Position numbers and translations under genes: made by a program. Positions 10,801 to 19,150 of a DNA stretch of 64,000 nucleotides are shown one piece after another (positions within the stretch are counted from its first letter, which is position 1; each line of letters starts with the position of its first letter). The stretch comes from Bradyrhizobium sp. WSM1417 (lineage in GTDB: Bacteria > Pseudomonadota > Alphaproteobacteria > Rhizobiales > Xanthobacteraceae), in assembly GCF_000515415.1 (NCBI RefSeq), contig NZ_KI911783.1, positions 3,524,392-3,588,391 on the forward strand. Reading direction: 5' to 3'. The notes beneath the pieces are model-generated. The model saw only the letters and a program-made list of their open reading frames with translations. It did not search any database and had not been told where the DNA came from.

Positions 10801-11004
10801 ATGATCATCGGCATGGCGCCCATGGCGCTGGGGCTCGGCGAGGGCGGCGAGCAGAATGCGCCGCTCGGCCGCGCCGTGATCGGCGGCCTGATCTTTGCAA
10901 CCTTCGCCACGCTGATGTTTGTTCCCGTGGTGTTCAGCATGGTACACAAGAAGCAAGGCGCCAAAGCCGCCGCCCTCCAGGAGACCCCGCATGTCGCCCA
11001 CTGA
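7825..11004 (+). CDS. RND efflux transporter, permease subunit (HAE1 type)
   Basis: 1059-residue inner-membrane proton antiporter. TM1 is at residues 10-30, followed by a large periplasmic porter domain. TM4 carries the proton-relay pair Asp402-Asp403 (GILVDDATVTIENI). The second half repeats the fold and ends after TM12 near 1040. It would export hydrophobic compounds with the adaptor encoded next, which overlaps it by 14 nt. The order permease then adaptor is the reverse of most acrAB-type operons, and no outer-membrane channel gene follows. The Shine-Dalgarno before the ATG is weak. Substrate unknown. Confidence 0.94.
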   Translation: MIALVRIALSRPYTFVVLALLLLIIGPLAALRTPTDIFPDIRIPVIGVVWQYTGLPPDQMSGRITTPFQRALTTTVNDIEHITANSYNGFGIIKIFFQPNVDIRTANAQVTAISQTLIKQMPPGATPPLILNYSASTVPIVQVALSGDGLTEQNLADIGINQLRTPLVTVPGAAIPYPFGGKQRQIQIDLDPTALQARGLSGQDVANALAAQNLITPVGTQKIGQFEYIIQLNNSPLKIDELGNLPIKTVNGAMVYVRDVATIRDGNPPQTNIVHVDGNRSVLMMVLKAGATSTLDIIAGIKQKVIDVKDQLPDALKIGFIGDQSVFVRGAIEGVAFEGVIAALLTSVMILLFLGSWRSTVIIAVSIPLSVLGAIIMLSAIGETLNIMTLGGLALAVGILVDDATVTIENINYHLEQGKPVEQSILDGANQIVTPAFVSLLCICIVFVPMFFLTGVARFLFVPMAEAVMFAMIWSFLLSRTLVPTMANYLLQAHVHHEDGPPKSRNPLVWFQRGFEARFERIRGGYHNFLGLALAHRPVFVIGFLCVVGASFALVPFLGRNFFPAVDAGNILMHVRTQVGTRVEETANQLADVQKAIRKLIPGEIETLTDNIGMPISGINMTYNNTGVIGPQDGDIQIKLKEGHKPTEEHVRVLREQLPRLFPGVSFAFLPADIVSQILNFGAPAPIDLQIRGANLSANFAYANTLLAKVRRIPGVADARIQQSPNNPTFNIDVDRTRAQYVGLTERDVTNSLVVNLAGSSQVAPTYYLNPDNGVSYSIVMQTPQYQMDSLSALQTLPITAAGNTQSPILGGIADIRRSTSSAVVSQYDIQSMVQIFATTSGRDLGAVATDIRQVIADTAKEVPKGSSVVLLGQVQTMNSAFTGLLFGLLGAVVLIYFLIVVNFQSWSDPFVIITALPAALAGIVWMLFATETTLSVPALTGAIMCMGVATANSVLVISFARERYEELGDPIAAALEAGFVRFRPVLMTALAMIIGMAPMALGLGEGGEQNAPLGRAVIGGLIFATFATLMFVPVVFSMVHKKQGAKAAALQETPHVAH

Positions 11005-12193
11005 ATCCCGCTCCCCGGTGTCGCACCGGAAACTGGGCCTTTTCGGCGTGGTGGCGCTGATCGCGGCGGGACTGGTCGTTGGCACCGGCATCCGTGCCCG
11101 CGAGGAGCAGGGCTCCAAACTGAAGGCATGGACCGATGACCAGGCCGTTCCCAGCGTCGCGGTGACGCTGCCCAATGCCAAGGCTCTCAACGCGACCATC
11201 GACTTGCCGGGCCGTCTCGAAGCCTATTATCGCGCGCCGATCTTTGCCCGCGTTCCCGGCTATCTCAAAAGCTGGAGCGCCGATATCGGTGCGCGGGTGA
11301 AGGCCGGTCAGGTGATCGCCGAGATCGAGGCGCCCGACCTCGATCAGCAATTGCTTCAGGCCCGCGCCGACCTCGCCAGCCAGCAGTCCAGCGCCAGGCT
11401 TTCGGAAGCCACCCTCAACCGCCGCAAGACGCTGGTCGCCTCCAACTTCGTCTCCGCGCAGGAGATCGACGAGCGTACCGCCGATCTCTCCAACAAGAAC
11501 GCGGCGGTTCGCTCGGGCCAGGCCAACGTCGAACGCCTCGAAGCGCTGGCCGGCTACAAGAAGATCACCGCTCCGTTCGACGGTGTGGTCACGGCGCGCG
11601 ACACCGACGTCGGTGCGCTGATCAATTCGGGCGGCGGCTCGGGCCCGGCGATGTTCGTGGTCTCCGACATCACCAAGCTGCGCGTCTACATCAACGTGCC
11701 CCAGAACTACGTGCCCGCGATCAAGATCGGCGCCAAGGCTGCCATCGTGCTGCCGGAGTATCCGAACCGGACCTTCCAGGCGACGGTGGAGGCTTCCTCA
11801 CAGGCGGTTGACGTCGCCTCCGGCACGACACGCATGCAGCTTGGTCTCGACAATTCCTCAGGCGAGCTGATGCCCGGCGGCTACGCCAGCGTGAAGCTCA
11901 GCCTGCAGCGCGACTCCGCGCCGCTCAGCATTCCCGCCAGCGCGCTGATTTTCAACGGCAGCGGCCTGCGCGTCGCAACTGTCGGTCCGGACGACAAGGT
12001 CCTGTTCAAGCCCGTGACCATCGCGCGGGACCTCGGCCGCGAGATCGAGCTCGCCTCGGGAATTGCAGCGGATGATCGCGTCATCACGGCACCACCCGAC
12101 GGCCTTTCCGACGGCGACCAGGTCCGCGTGACCGGCGCCGGCGCCAAGGGCAAGCCGGCGACCGCGTCGGAAAAGCAGGCGCCGAAGGGGTAG
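10991..12193 (+). CDS. RND efflux periplasmic adaptor (membrane fusion protein)
   Basis: 400 residues, the usual length for this family. One N-terminal membrane helix or signal anchor (about 15-37) precedes a beta-barrel/lipoyl/hairpin arrangement: FARVPGYLKSWSADIGARVK and the paired half KITAPFDGVVTARDTDVG are the split biotinyl-lipoyl motifs, with a coiled-coil hairpin between them. It links the permease to an outer-membrane channel. The ATG at 10991 lies inside the permease 3' end, so translation is coupled. The frame is open to 10919, but that part reads the permease sequence out of frame. A palindromic repeat follows the stop. Confidence 0.93.
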   Translation: MSPTESRSPVSHRKLGLFGVVALIAAGLVVGTGIRAREEQGSKLKAWTDDQAVPSVAVTLPNAKALNATIDLPGRLEAYYRAPIFARVPGYLKSWSADIGARVKAGQVIAEIEAPDLDQQLLQARADLASQQSSARLSEATLNRRKTLVASNFVSAQEIDERTADLSNKNAAVRSGQANVERLEALAGYKKITAPFDGVVTARDTDVGALINSGGGSGPAMFVVSDITKLRVYINVPQNYVPAIKIGAKAAIVLPEYPNRTFQATVEASSQAVDVASGTTRMQLGLDNSSGELMPGGYASVKLSLQRDSAPLSIPASALIFNGSGLRVATVGPDDKVLFKPVTIARDLGREIELASGIAADDRVITAPPDGLSDGDQVRVTGAGAKGKPATASEKQAPKG

Positions 12194-12197
12194 GCTT

Positions 12198-12335
12198 CTT
12201 CACCTCGCCCCGCTTGCGGGGAGAGGTCGATCGCGAAGCGATCGGGTGAGGGGACTCTCCGCGAGTCCAACTCTCACCGTCCTTGCGGAGACTCCCCCTC
12301 ACCCCGACCCTCTCCCCACAAGCGGGGCGAGGGAG
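12198..12335. repeat. dispersed imperfect palindrome, family A copy 1
   Basis: Outer arms CCTCGCCCCGCTTGCGGGGA and TCCCCACAAGCGGGGCGAGG flank inner arms around ATCGCGAAGCGAT and CTCTCCGCGAG. It fills the space between the convergent adaptor and thiolase-fold genes. Other copies lie at 16264, 55146 and 58878. Confidence 0.85.
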
Positions 12336-12336
12336 A

Positions 12337-13854
12337 TTAACCGCCCCTCCACTCCGGCACGCCATCGGCGGCCGTCGCGATCTCGCCCAGCGAACCCACC
12401 GGCGTCTTATTCATGTCGAGCAGATGCGCCAGTGTCGCGGTATCGCTCGCGGGAATTCGCGCCAGTGTGCGCCTGTCATCTTCGGTCCGCAACATCACCA
12501 CGCCATGCTCGACATCGCCACTCCGGCCGTAGAGCACGGTAAAGCTCTCAACCTTGCCCTTGCCTGAGACATCCGTGACGAACTCCGGCACCGCGCGCTT
12601 GTTGCTATCCGCCGAAGCCTGCACGCTGGTCTCCTGTGCCAATGCTTCACGCGGCGGCACCTTCGACACCACCAGCGCATGATGCTTGGTGACGAAGCCG
12701 CCCTGGCCGTAGAGCAGGCCGAGCTTTGCGCCGTCGCGCACACGCCGCACCATCGCGCAGGCTGCATGCGTCATGTAGGTGTTGAGCGGTGCGCCGAAGA
12801 AGGTGAGGCCGCCTGTTACGGTCGGCTGCACGTTCGCACCCAGGCCCAGCGTCCGCCGCGCCATCTTGGGCACGCACGGGAAGCAGCTATAGAGCTCGAT
12901 CGCGTCGAATTTCTTGCCGTCGCCGCCGGCGAGATCCATCACGGCCCTCAAGACGGCGTTCTGCGGATGGCTCTCGTAAAACTGGTCACGCAAGAGATAG
13001 TCGCGCGGTTCTTCCGCCGAAGCGCCGCCGAGCGGGTAGACGAGCTTGTCCTCGGCGATGCCGGCCGCGCGCGCCTTGGCCAGGCTGGTCAGCAGCAGCG
13101 CGCCGCCCATGTTGACGCTCGGGTTGGCGACCATGAGCTTGTTGTAGGGCCAGGCGATCAGGCGGTTGTCCGCCGTCGGCGTCGTGATTTCGTCGGGCGT
13201 ATAGCGCCGCTTCAGCCAGGCGTTGGGATTTTGCGCAGCGGCCTCGGAATAGCGTGACCAGAGTGTACCCGACTCTGCCATCGCCTCGCGCGGCGTCTGG
13301 CCCCAATGGGCGGATGATGCGGCTTCATAGAACGGATACACCGTGACCGGCCGGAACACACCCAGCTTCACGGCCAGCGGTTTCTGGAACGCTGCGCCGC
13401 GTTTCGGCTCCTCGACGTCATGGGCGAACGGCGTCCATGGCAGCTTCGCGCCGGCGCGCTCCGCCTTGGTCGCGGTCGACTGTGCCTCCGCGCCGCAAAC
13501 TGCGGCAACCCTGCATTCACCGCGCGCAATGCGCTTTGCGGCTTCGTGGATGTAGCGGATCGGGCTCTCGCCGCCGACCGGGCCGTAGTGGCAACGCGCA
13601 GGCGTGATGCCGAGCCGTTGCGCCAGCAGTTGCTCCGGATCGCGATAGCGCCAGCTCAGGAAGTTGACGACGTCGAGCGACTGCACCTCGCCGAGCAGCT
13701 TTGCCCCGGCATCAGCTTCCGCGCGCAGCAAGGCCTGTTCGAGCAGGTCGAGCGGCTCGAGGCCCTCGGTGATCTCCTTGGGACGGTCGACGATCTCGCC
13801 GACGCCGACGATGACGGGGATGCGGTCTTCGGGGGTATTTTTCTGGTCTGTCAT
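12337..13854 (-). CDS. thiolase-fold protein (acetyl-CoA acetyltransferase-like, catalytic cysteine absent)
   Basis: 505 residues; the opening RIPVIVGVGEIVDRP is typical of large thiolase-like proteins annotated as acetyl-CoA acetyltransferase. The segment that should hold the nucleophile reads GGESPIRYIHEAAKRIA, with no cysteine where CxSG is expected. The C-terminal GHP motif is replaced by FGAPLNTYMTH, and the second cysteine motif reads LLYGQGGF. A normal Claisen thiolase reaction is therefore doubtful. A C-terminal extension past the thiolase fold carries an OB-like segment (KGKVESFTVLYGR). It sits beside acyl-CoA genes. A CoA-binding or retro-aldol role is inference. Confidence 0.75.
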   Translation of the reverse strand: MTDQKNTPEDRIPVIVGVGEIVDRPKEITEGLEPLDLLEQALLRAEADAGAKLLGEVQSLDVVNFLSWRYRDPEQLLAQRLGITPARCHYGPVGGESPIRYIHEAAKRIARGECRVAAVCGAEAQSTATKAERAGAKLPWTPFAHDVEEPKRGAAFQKPLAVKLGVFRPVTVYPFYEAASSAHWGQTPREAMAESGTLWSRYSEAAAQNPNAWLKRRYTPDEITTPTADNRLIAWPYNKLMVANPSVNMGGALLLTSLAKARAAGIAEDKLVYPLGGASAEEPRDYLLRDQFYESHPQNAVLRAVMDLAGGDGKKFDAIELYSCFPCVPKMARRTLGLGANVQPTVTGGLTFFGAPLNTYMTHAACAMVRRVRDGAKLGLLYGQGGFVTKHHALVVSKVPPREALAQETSVQASADSNKRAVPEFVTDVSGKGKVESFTVLYGRSGDVEHGVVMLRTEDDRRTLARIPASDTATLAHLLDMNKTPVGSLGEIATAADGVPEWRGG

Positions 13855-13880
13855 GCTTCAATTCACGATGTCAGTTGTTC

Positions 13881-13961
13881 GTCATTGCGAGCGCAGCGAA
13901 GCAATCCAGGATCTTTCCGCGGTGATAGTCTGGATTGCTTCGCTGCGCTCGCAATGACGGT
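13881..13961. repeat. dispersed palindrome, family B copy 1
   Basis: TCATTGCGAGCGCAGCGAAG at the left is mirrored by CTTCGCTGCGCTCGCAATGA at the right around a short centre, an almost perfect hairpin. It lies between two genes read in the same direction. Related sequences lie at 44345 and 54232. Confidence 0.88.
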
Positions 13962-13970
13962 GTGTGGCAA

Positions 13971-15104
13971 TCACTCCGCCACCAGCGCATTCATGTGCTC
14001 GACGCCTTCGGCAAACTCTTCCTTGAATTCCTGAACCACCGCGCCGGCCGATTTCACGCTGTCGATCAGCCCGACGCCCTGGCCGACGAAGTAACTCACG
14101 AGATCGCGCGCCTTGGCGTTGCCGCCCGCCGCCGCGCGGTCGATCGCGTTGAAGGCGTCGCGGCTGACAATGCTTTGCAGCGGCATAGGCAATGCGCCGG
14201 GGCTTTCGGGTGCGCGGTCCCAGGCGTCGGTCCAGACCGAACGAAGCTGCCGTGCCGGCTTTCCGGTGCGGCCCTTCGAGCGCACCGCATCGCGCGACGA
14301 TGCCGCGATCATCTTCTCGCGAAAGATCTCCGTGGTCTCGGACTCGACGGTGGCAAGCCACACCGAGCCGGTCCAGACGCCGGCCGCGCCCATCGCCATG
14401 CAGGCCGCCATCTGCCGACCCGTCATGATGCCGCCGGCGGCGAGCACCGGCACGTCGCGGATATTCTTGATCGCCTTGATCACCTCAGGCACCAGCACCA
14501 TGGTCGAGACCTCGCCGCAATGGCCGCCGGCTTCGGTGCCCTGAACCACGAGGATATCGACGCCGGCCGCGACCTGGCGCAGCGCGTGCTCCTTGGCGCC
14601 GACCAGCGCCGCGACCGGCACGCCGTGCTTCCTGCCCATCTCGATCATGGCCTTCGGCGGCACGCCGAGCGCATTGGCGATCAGGCGGATCGGGTGCTTG
14701 AATGAGACCTCCAGCAGCTCCAACGCGGTCCTGCCATCGAACGGCTGCGGCTGGTTGTCGGCGACCTCGGTGGTCGTGAGTTCGATATCGTATTTCTTCA
14801 GGAGATCGCGCGTGTAGTTGCGGTGCTCCTGTGGCACGCGCGCTTCAAGGCTTTTCCAGGTGACGTTCTTCTCGCCCGCAGTCGAGATGTTTTCGGGGAT
14901 CAGAACGTCGACGCCGTAAGGCTTGCCGTCAACGTGCTCGTCGATCCATCTCAACTCGCGTTCGAGGGTATCCGGCGTGTGCACGGTCGCACCCAACACG
15001 CCAAATCCGCCGGCGCGGCTGACGGCGGCGACGACATCGCGGCAATGGCTGAAGGCGAGCAGGGGGAAATCGATGCCCAGCATGTCGCAGATCGGCGATT
15101 TCAT
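13971..15104 (-). CDS. nitronate monooxygenase-family flavoprotein
   Basis: 377-residue TIM-barrel FMN protein of the 2-nitropropane dioxygenase family. Family features seen are GIDFPLLAFSHC at the start, QGTEAGGHCG with the likely catalytic His, and the phosphate-binding AAGGIMTGRQ and MGAAGVWTGS. It would oxidise alkyl nitronates or act as an NADH:quinone reductase-type relative. The true substrate is not readable from sequence. Start at 15104 is supported by GGAGGAAACG directly upstream; 8 extra codons in the open frame are rejected. Related proteins often occur in acyl-CoA degradation loci, as here. Confidence 0.85.
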   Translation of the reverse strand: MKSPICDMLGIDFPLLAFSHCRDVVAAVSRAGGFGVLGATVHTPDTLERELRWIDEHVDGKPYGVDVLIPENISTAGEKNVTWKSLEARVPQEHRNYTRDLLKKYDIELTTTEVADNQPQPFDGRTALELLEVSFKHPIRLIANALGVPPKAMIEMGRKHGVPVAALVGAKEHALRQVAAGVDILVVQGTEAGGHCGEVSTMVLVPEVIKAIKNIRDVPVLAAGGIMTGRQMAACMAMGAAGVWTGSVWLATVESETTEIFREKMIAASSRDAVRSKGRTGKPARQLRSVWTDAWDRAPESPGALPMPLQSIVSRDAFNAIDRAAAGGNAKARDLVSYFVGQGVGLIDSVKSAGAVVQEFKEEFAEGVEHMNALVAE

Positions 15105-15370
15105 CGTTTCCTCCGGCGGCCTGCGCATCTCGTTGCTTTCGCTGGCGAAGCGGTGACGACGCTAACTCATCACTGTCGGCGATCCCATGCCGGATTCCCC
15201 CGCTGTTCTTGCGTGCAGGCGTCGTCAATCGGGAGCCCGCGAGGGTATGGTGACGGCTGATCGCATGACGCGGTCGCGAGGCCCGCGCCGGACGCAGGGC
15301 CGGCAGGGCTTGCCATCGGCCGTCCGCGGGCTAATTAATGCAGGCGCATCTTTTTCGCCGGAGCCCTCCC

Positions 15371-16252
15371 ATGACCGACACCCCCGCCTACGTGCCCCCG
15401 AAAGTCTGGACCTGGAACAAGGAGAACGGCGGACAGTTCGCCAGCATCAACCGTCCCATCGCCGGTCCCACCCATGACAAGGAGCTGCCGGTCGGCAAGC
15501 ATCCCTTCCAGCTCTATTCGCTGGCGACGCCGAACGGCGTCAAGGTCACCGTTATGCTGGAGGAGCTTCTGGCGCTCGGCCACAAGGGCGCGGAGTACGA
15601 CGCCTGGCTCATCAAGATCGGCAACGGCGACCAGTTCGGCAGCGGCTTTGTCGACATCAATCCGAATTCCAAGATCCCGGCGCTGATGGACCGCTCCGGC
15701 CCGGAGCCGATCCGGGTGTTCGAGTCCGGCTCGATCCTGTTCTACCTCGCGGAAAAGTTCGGCGCGTTCCTGCCGAAGGACATCAAGAGCCGCACCGAGG
15801 CGATGTCGTGGCTATTCTGGCAGATGGGCAGCGCGCCCTATCTCGGCGGTGGCTTCGGCCATTTCTACGCCTACGCGCCGACCAAGATCGAATACGCCAT
15901 CGACCGTTTCGCAATGGAGACCAAGCGCCAGCTCGACGTGCTCGACCGCCGGCTCGCCGACAACGAATATCTCGCCGGCAGCGACTACACCATCGCCGAC
16001 ATGGCGGTGTGGCCCTGGTACGGCGCACTCGCCAAGGGGCTGGTCTACGGCGCCGGCGAATTCCTCTCGGTGCAGGACTACAAGCACGTGCAGCGCTGGA
16101 CCGACCAGATCGCCAAGCGTCCGGCCGTCAAGCGCGGCCGCATGGTCAACCGCGTCTCCGGCGATCCCGCCAGCCAGCTCCACGAGCGGCATGATGCCGG
16201 CGATTTCGAGACCAGGACGCAGGACAAGATCGGTGAGGTGGCCGCGTCGTAG
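15371..16252 (+). CDS. yghU: glutathione S-transferase, YghU-type disulfide-bond oxidoreductase
   Basis: 293 residues. A long N-terminal extension (WTWNKENGGQFASINRPIAG) precedes the thioredoxin-like GSH-binding domain (PFQLYSLATPNGVKVTVMLE, then NPNSKIPALMD and ESGSILFYLAE). The all-helical C-terminal domain contains YTIADMAVWPW. This matches the YghU/Nu class, which uses two glutathione molecules to reduce disulfides. Cytoplasmic. The ATG at 15371 is the natural start. Divergent from the nitronate monooxygenase gene across 266 bases in which I see no further gene. Confidence 0.88.
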   Translation: MTDTPAYVPPKVWTWNKENGGQFASINRPIAGPTHDKELPVGKHPFQLYSLATPNGVKVTVMLEELLALGHKGAEYDAWLIKIGNGDQFGSGFVDINPNSKIPALMDRSGPEPIRVFESGSILFYLAEKFGAFLPKDIKSRTEAMSWLFWQMGSAPYLGGGFGHFYAYAPTKIEYAIDRFAMETKRQLDVLDRRLADNEYLAGSDYTIADMAVWPWYGALAKGLVYGAGEFLSVQDYKHVQRWTDQIAKRPAVKRGRMVNRVSGDPASQLHERHDAGDFETRTQDKIGEVAAS

Positions 16253-16263
16253 GGCGGTGCTCG

Positions 16264-16411
16264 CTTCACCTCGCCCCGCTTGCGGGGAGAGGTCGGATTG
16301 CATCGAAGATGCAATCCGGGTGAGGGGGACTCTCCGCGAGTCCCACTGACAGCGTCCCCGCGGAGACTCCCCTCATCCCAACCTTCTCCCCGCAGGCGGG
16401 GAGAAGGGGAA
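16264..16411. repeat. dispersed imperfect palindrome, family A copy 2
   Basis: CCTCGCCCCGCTTGCGGGGA at the left, inner arms GATTGCATC/GATGCAATC, and CTTCTCCCCGCAGGCGGGGA at the right. It separates the convergent GST and acyl-CoA dehydrogenase genes. Confidence 0.85.
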
Positions 16412-16417
16412 GAAAGA

Positions 16418-17695
16418 TCACGCCATGCTCAGCTCGTGGCGTCCCACCACCATCCAGTGCACCTCGTCCGGACCATCCGCGAAGCGCAGATGGCGGACGT
16501 CCTGGTACATTTCGGCGAGCGGGGTCCAGTGCGAGATGCCGGTGGCACCGTGCATCTGGATCGACTGGTCGATGATCTTGCAGGCGCGCTCCGGCACCAT
16601 GGCCTTGACCATGGACACCCAGACGCGAGCCTCCTTGTTGCCGAGCACGTCCATGGCCTTGGCGGCCTTCAGCACCATTAGCCGCATCGCCTCGATCTCG
16701 CAGCGCGCCTGCGCGATGATCTGCATGTTGCCGCCGAGATGGGCGATCTTCTTGCCGAAGGCTTCGCGGGTGAGGCCACGCTGAACCATCAAATCGAGTG
16801 CCTTCTCGGCCTTGCCGATGGTGCGCATGCAGTGATGGATGCGGCCGGGGCCGAGCCGAAGCTGCGAGATCTCGAAGCCGCGGCCTTCGCCGAGCAGGAT
16901 GTTCTCCTTGGGCACGCGGACATTGTTGAAGCGCATGTGCATGTGGCCACGCGGCGCATGGTCCTGGCCGAACACGTACATGGGGCCGAGCACCTCGACG
17001 CCGGGCGTGTCGCGCGGCACCAGGATCTGCGACTGCTGCTTGCTCGGCGCCGCATCCGGATTGGTCTTCACCATCACGATGAGGATCTTGCATCGGGGAT
17101 CGCCGACACCCGAGATGTAATACTTCTCGCCGTTGATGACCCATTCGTCGCCGACGAGCTTCGCGCTCGTCGAGATGTTTTTGGCATCGGAGGAGGCGAC
17201 GTTCGGCTCGGTCATGACATAGGCCGAGCGGATCTCGCCGTTCATCAGCGGCTTCAGCCACTTCTCCTTCTGCTCCTTGGTGCCGACGCGCTCCAGCACC
17301 TCCATGTTGCCGGTATCCGGCGCCGAGCAGTTCATGCTCTCCGACGCCAGCGGGCTCTTGCCGAGCTCGGATGCGATATAGGCGTAGTCGAGATTCTTCA
17401 GGCCCTGGCCGGTCTCGTCGTCGGGCAGGAAGAAGTTCCAGAGGCCTTCCTGCTTGGCCTTGTTCTTGGCCTTCTCCAGCACCTCGAGCTGCTTTGGCGT
17501 GAAGCTCCAGCGGTCTTCCTTGCCTTCGCCGGCCTTGGCGAATTCGATCGACATCGGCTCGACGGTATCGCGGATGAACTTCCTGACGTGATCATAGAGC
17601 GGCCGGACCTGGTCCGACATCCTGAGGTCGTTGAGCTCGTCGCCGGGATTAAGGGTGTAGTTGGTGGTGCGGGGAATATAGGTGTGTTTTGTCAT
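16418..17695 (-). CDS. acyl-CoA dehydrogenase, ACAD10/11 type
   Basis: 425 residues with the three-part ACAD fold: N-terminal helices, a central beta domain (YVMTEPNVASSDAKN, then WVINGEKYYISGVGDP), and a C-terminal helical bundle ending GATGISHWTPLAE. The active-site loop reads DGPDEVH (407-413), the pattern of ACAD10/ACAD11 rather than the EGTxEI of classic enzymes. In bacteria such enzymes (LvaC in Pseudomonas putida) act on 4-phosphoacyl-CoA made by a partner kinase; a kinase of that type is encoded at 20102. The start at 17695 has a GGAGG site. The open frame runs on through a repeat to 18112 and is rejected. Confidence 0.88.
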   Translation of the reverse strand: MTKHTYIPRTTNYTLNPGDELNDLRMSDQVRPLYDHVRKFIRDTVEPMSIEFAKAGEGKEDRWSFTPKQLEVLEKAKNKAKQEGLWNFFLPDDETGQGLKNLDYAYIASELGKSPLASESMNCSAPDTGNMEVLERVGTKEQKEKWLKPLMNGEIRSAYVMTEPNVASSDAKNISTSAKLVGDEWVINGEKYYISGVGDPRCKILIVMVKTNPDAAPSKQQSQILVPRDTPGVEVLGPMYVFGQDHAPRGHMHMRFNNVRVPKENILLGEGRGFEISQLRLGPGRIHHCMRTIGKAEKALDLMVQRGLTREAFGKKIAHLGGNMQIIAQARCEIEAMRLMVLKAAKAMDVLGNKEARVWVSMVKAMVPERACKIIDQSIQMHGATGISHWTPLAEMYQDVRHLRFADGPDEVHWMVVGRHELSMA

Positions 17696-17845
17696 TGTTC
17701 CTCCCGGGGGCGCTGAGATCGCGTTGGACGCGAGAATAGTCGCAGCGTCGCCAAAGTGCGAGCGCGCATTTTCCCGTGCGCCGTGCCACGCGATGGAATA
17801 TCGCGGTCGTTTGAAATGTTGTTTGAATGGGGCCGCATTCTCGCT

Positions 17846-17950
17846 GTCATCGCCCGACTTGATCGGGCGATCCAGTACTCCGTGACGTCGGTGATTCATG
17901 GAGAAGCCGCGCGTACTGGATGCCCCGGTCAAGCCGGGGCATGACAGCGG
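17846..17950. repeat. dispersed palindrome, family C copy 1
   Basis: The left part contains TCATCGCCCGACTTGATCGG and TCCAGTAC. The right part returns GTACTGGATGCCCCGGTCAA and GCCGGGGCATGAC. It lies in the 269-base gap between the ACAD and VOC genes. A close copy is at 21489, and the first 30 bases of the window look like the end of another. Confidence 0.82.
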
Positions 17951-17964
17951 TCGTTGCGGCTGGC

Positions 17965-18345
17965 TCAGTTCGCCATCCGATGCATCGCGCAGATCTTGTT
18001 GCCGTCGAGGTCGCGCAAATACGCAATATAGAGGTTGACGCCCGGGCCCTGGCGAATGCCGGGAGGATCTTCGCAGGGAACGCCGCCGGCGGCGATGCCG
18101 GCCGTATGCCATGCATTGACCTGCTCCGGCGAGTTGGCGGCAAAGCCGATGGTGCCGCCGTTCGCAGGCGTTGCCGCTTCGCCGTTGATCGGCTTTGTCA
18201 CCGAGAACACGCCGGTCTTGGTGATGTAGAAGATGCGGTGGCCGTCAACGCGCGCCGGCCGCACCTCGAGCGTGGACAGCAAATTGTCGTAGAAGGCCTT
18301 GGCCTTGTCGAGGTCGTTGGTGCCGATCATGACGTGTGAAAACAT
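17965..18345 (-). CDS. VOC-family (glyoxalase-like) protein
   Basis: 126 residues, one vicinal-oxygen-chelate module pair: FSHVMIGTNDLDKAKAFYDN at the start and YIAYLRDLDGNKICAMHR at the end. His4 and the late positions could bind a metal, but the usual final Glu appears to be replaced by Lys/Cys (DGNKICA), so a metal-dependent lyase activity is uncertain. It ends 25 nt past the upstream SDR gene in the same direction and is probably co-transcribed with it. Function not assigned. Confidence 0.8.
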   Translation of the reverse strand: MFSHVMIGTNDLDKAKAFYDNLLSTLEVRPARVDGHRIFYITKTGVFSVTKPINGEAATPANGGTIGFAANSPEQVNAWHTAGIAAGGVPCEDPPGIRQGPGVNLYIAYLRDLDGNKICAMHRMAN

Positions 18346-18370
18346 GTGCCCGTTCCCCTCATTATGAAAA

Positions 18371-19150
18371 TCAAAACGCCGTATAACCGCCGTCGATCAC
18401 GAACGTATCCGCGGTGTGATACGACGAGGCCTTGCTCATCAGATACACCGCGATGCCGCCGAAATCGCTGGCCTCGCCGAAGCGCCGCACCGGAATGCGC
18501 GGCATCACGTTGGCGACGAATTTCTCGTTGGCCATCAGGCCGGCGGTCATGTCGCTCTTGATCCAGCCGGGCAGGATCGCATTCGCGGTGACGCCGTGGC
18601 GCGCCAGCTCGACGCCGAGCGCGCGCACCAGCGCGTTGATCGCGGCCTTGGTCGCCGCGTAGTGCTCGTTGCGGGCGGTGCCGAAGATCGAGGCAAGGCT
18701 CGAGGTCGCCACCAGCCGGCCGAAGGGATCGCCGGACTCGGCGCGCTCGGTCATGTGTTTTGCGGCCGCCTGGAACGCGTGGAATACGCCGTCGAGATTG
18801 GTCGCAAACATCGTGCGCCATTCCTCTTCGGTGCGCTCGATGAAGGAGCGCCGGCCACCGCCGCCGATGCCGGCATTGGCGAAGGAGCCGTCGACCCGGC
18901 CGAACATGTCGAGGGTAGCCTGCATCGCGGCATTGACCGAGGCCGGGTCGGTGACGTCGCAGACCCGCGCGTCGACCTTGCCGGGCAGCCCCGCCAGGCT
19001 CGCGGCAGCGCTGCTGTTCTTGTCAGGATTGCGACCCCAGATCGAGACGTTGCAGCCCTGGCCGGCAAGCGCCTGCGCGATGCCGAGTCCGATACCGCCA
19101 TTGCCGCCGGTGATCACGGCGACCCGTCCCGAAAGGTCGAAAAGGTTCAT
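18371..19150 (-). CDS. SDR-family oxidoreductase
   Basis: 259-residue classical short-chain dehydrogenase. Cofactor motif TGGNGGIGLGIA near residue 15, NAG motif (ANAGIGGGG), catalytic Ser in ATSSLASIFG and YxxxK as HYAATK, then PGWIKSDMT. It probably oxidises a hydroxyacyl-CoA or related alcohol, given the surrounding enoyl-CoA hydratases. The start at 19150 is chosen because MNLFDLSGRVAVITGG is the conserved beginning; 16 extra codons are open upstream. Divergent from the PaaG-type gene at 19317. Confidence 0.88.
   Translation of the reverse strand: MNLFDLSGRVAVITGGNGGIGLGIAQALAGQGCNVSIWGRNPDKNSSAAASLAGLPGKVDARVCDVTDPASVNAAMQATLDMFGRVDGSFANAGIGGGGRRSFIERTEEEWRTMFATNLDGVFHAFQAAAKHMTERAESGDPFGRLVATSSLASIFGTARNEHYAATKAAINALVRALGVELARHGVTANAILPGWIKSDMTAGLMANEKFVANVMPRIPVRRFGEASDFGGIAVYLMSKASSYHTADTFVIDGGYTAF

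Noticed and set aside
8959..11199. 746-codon open frame on the minus strand inside the RND genes
   Set aside because: It is the antisense of a clear RND permease; the translation is rich in Arg, His, Asp and Gly with no domain or membrane pattern. High GC at third positions keeps the opposite strand open.
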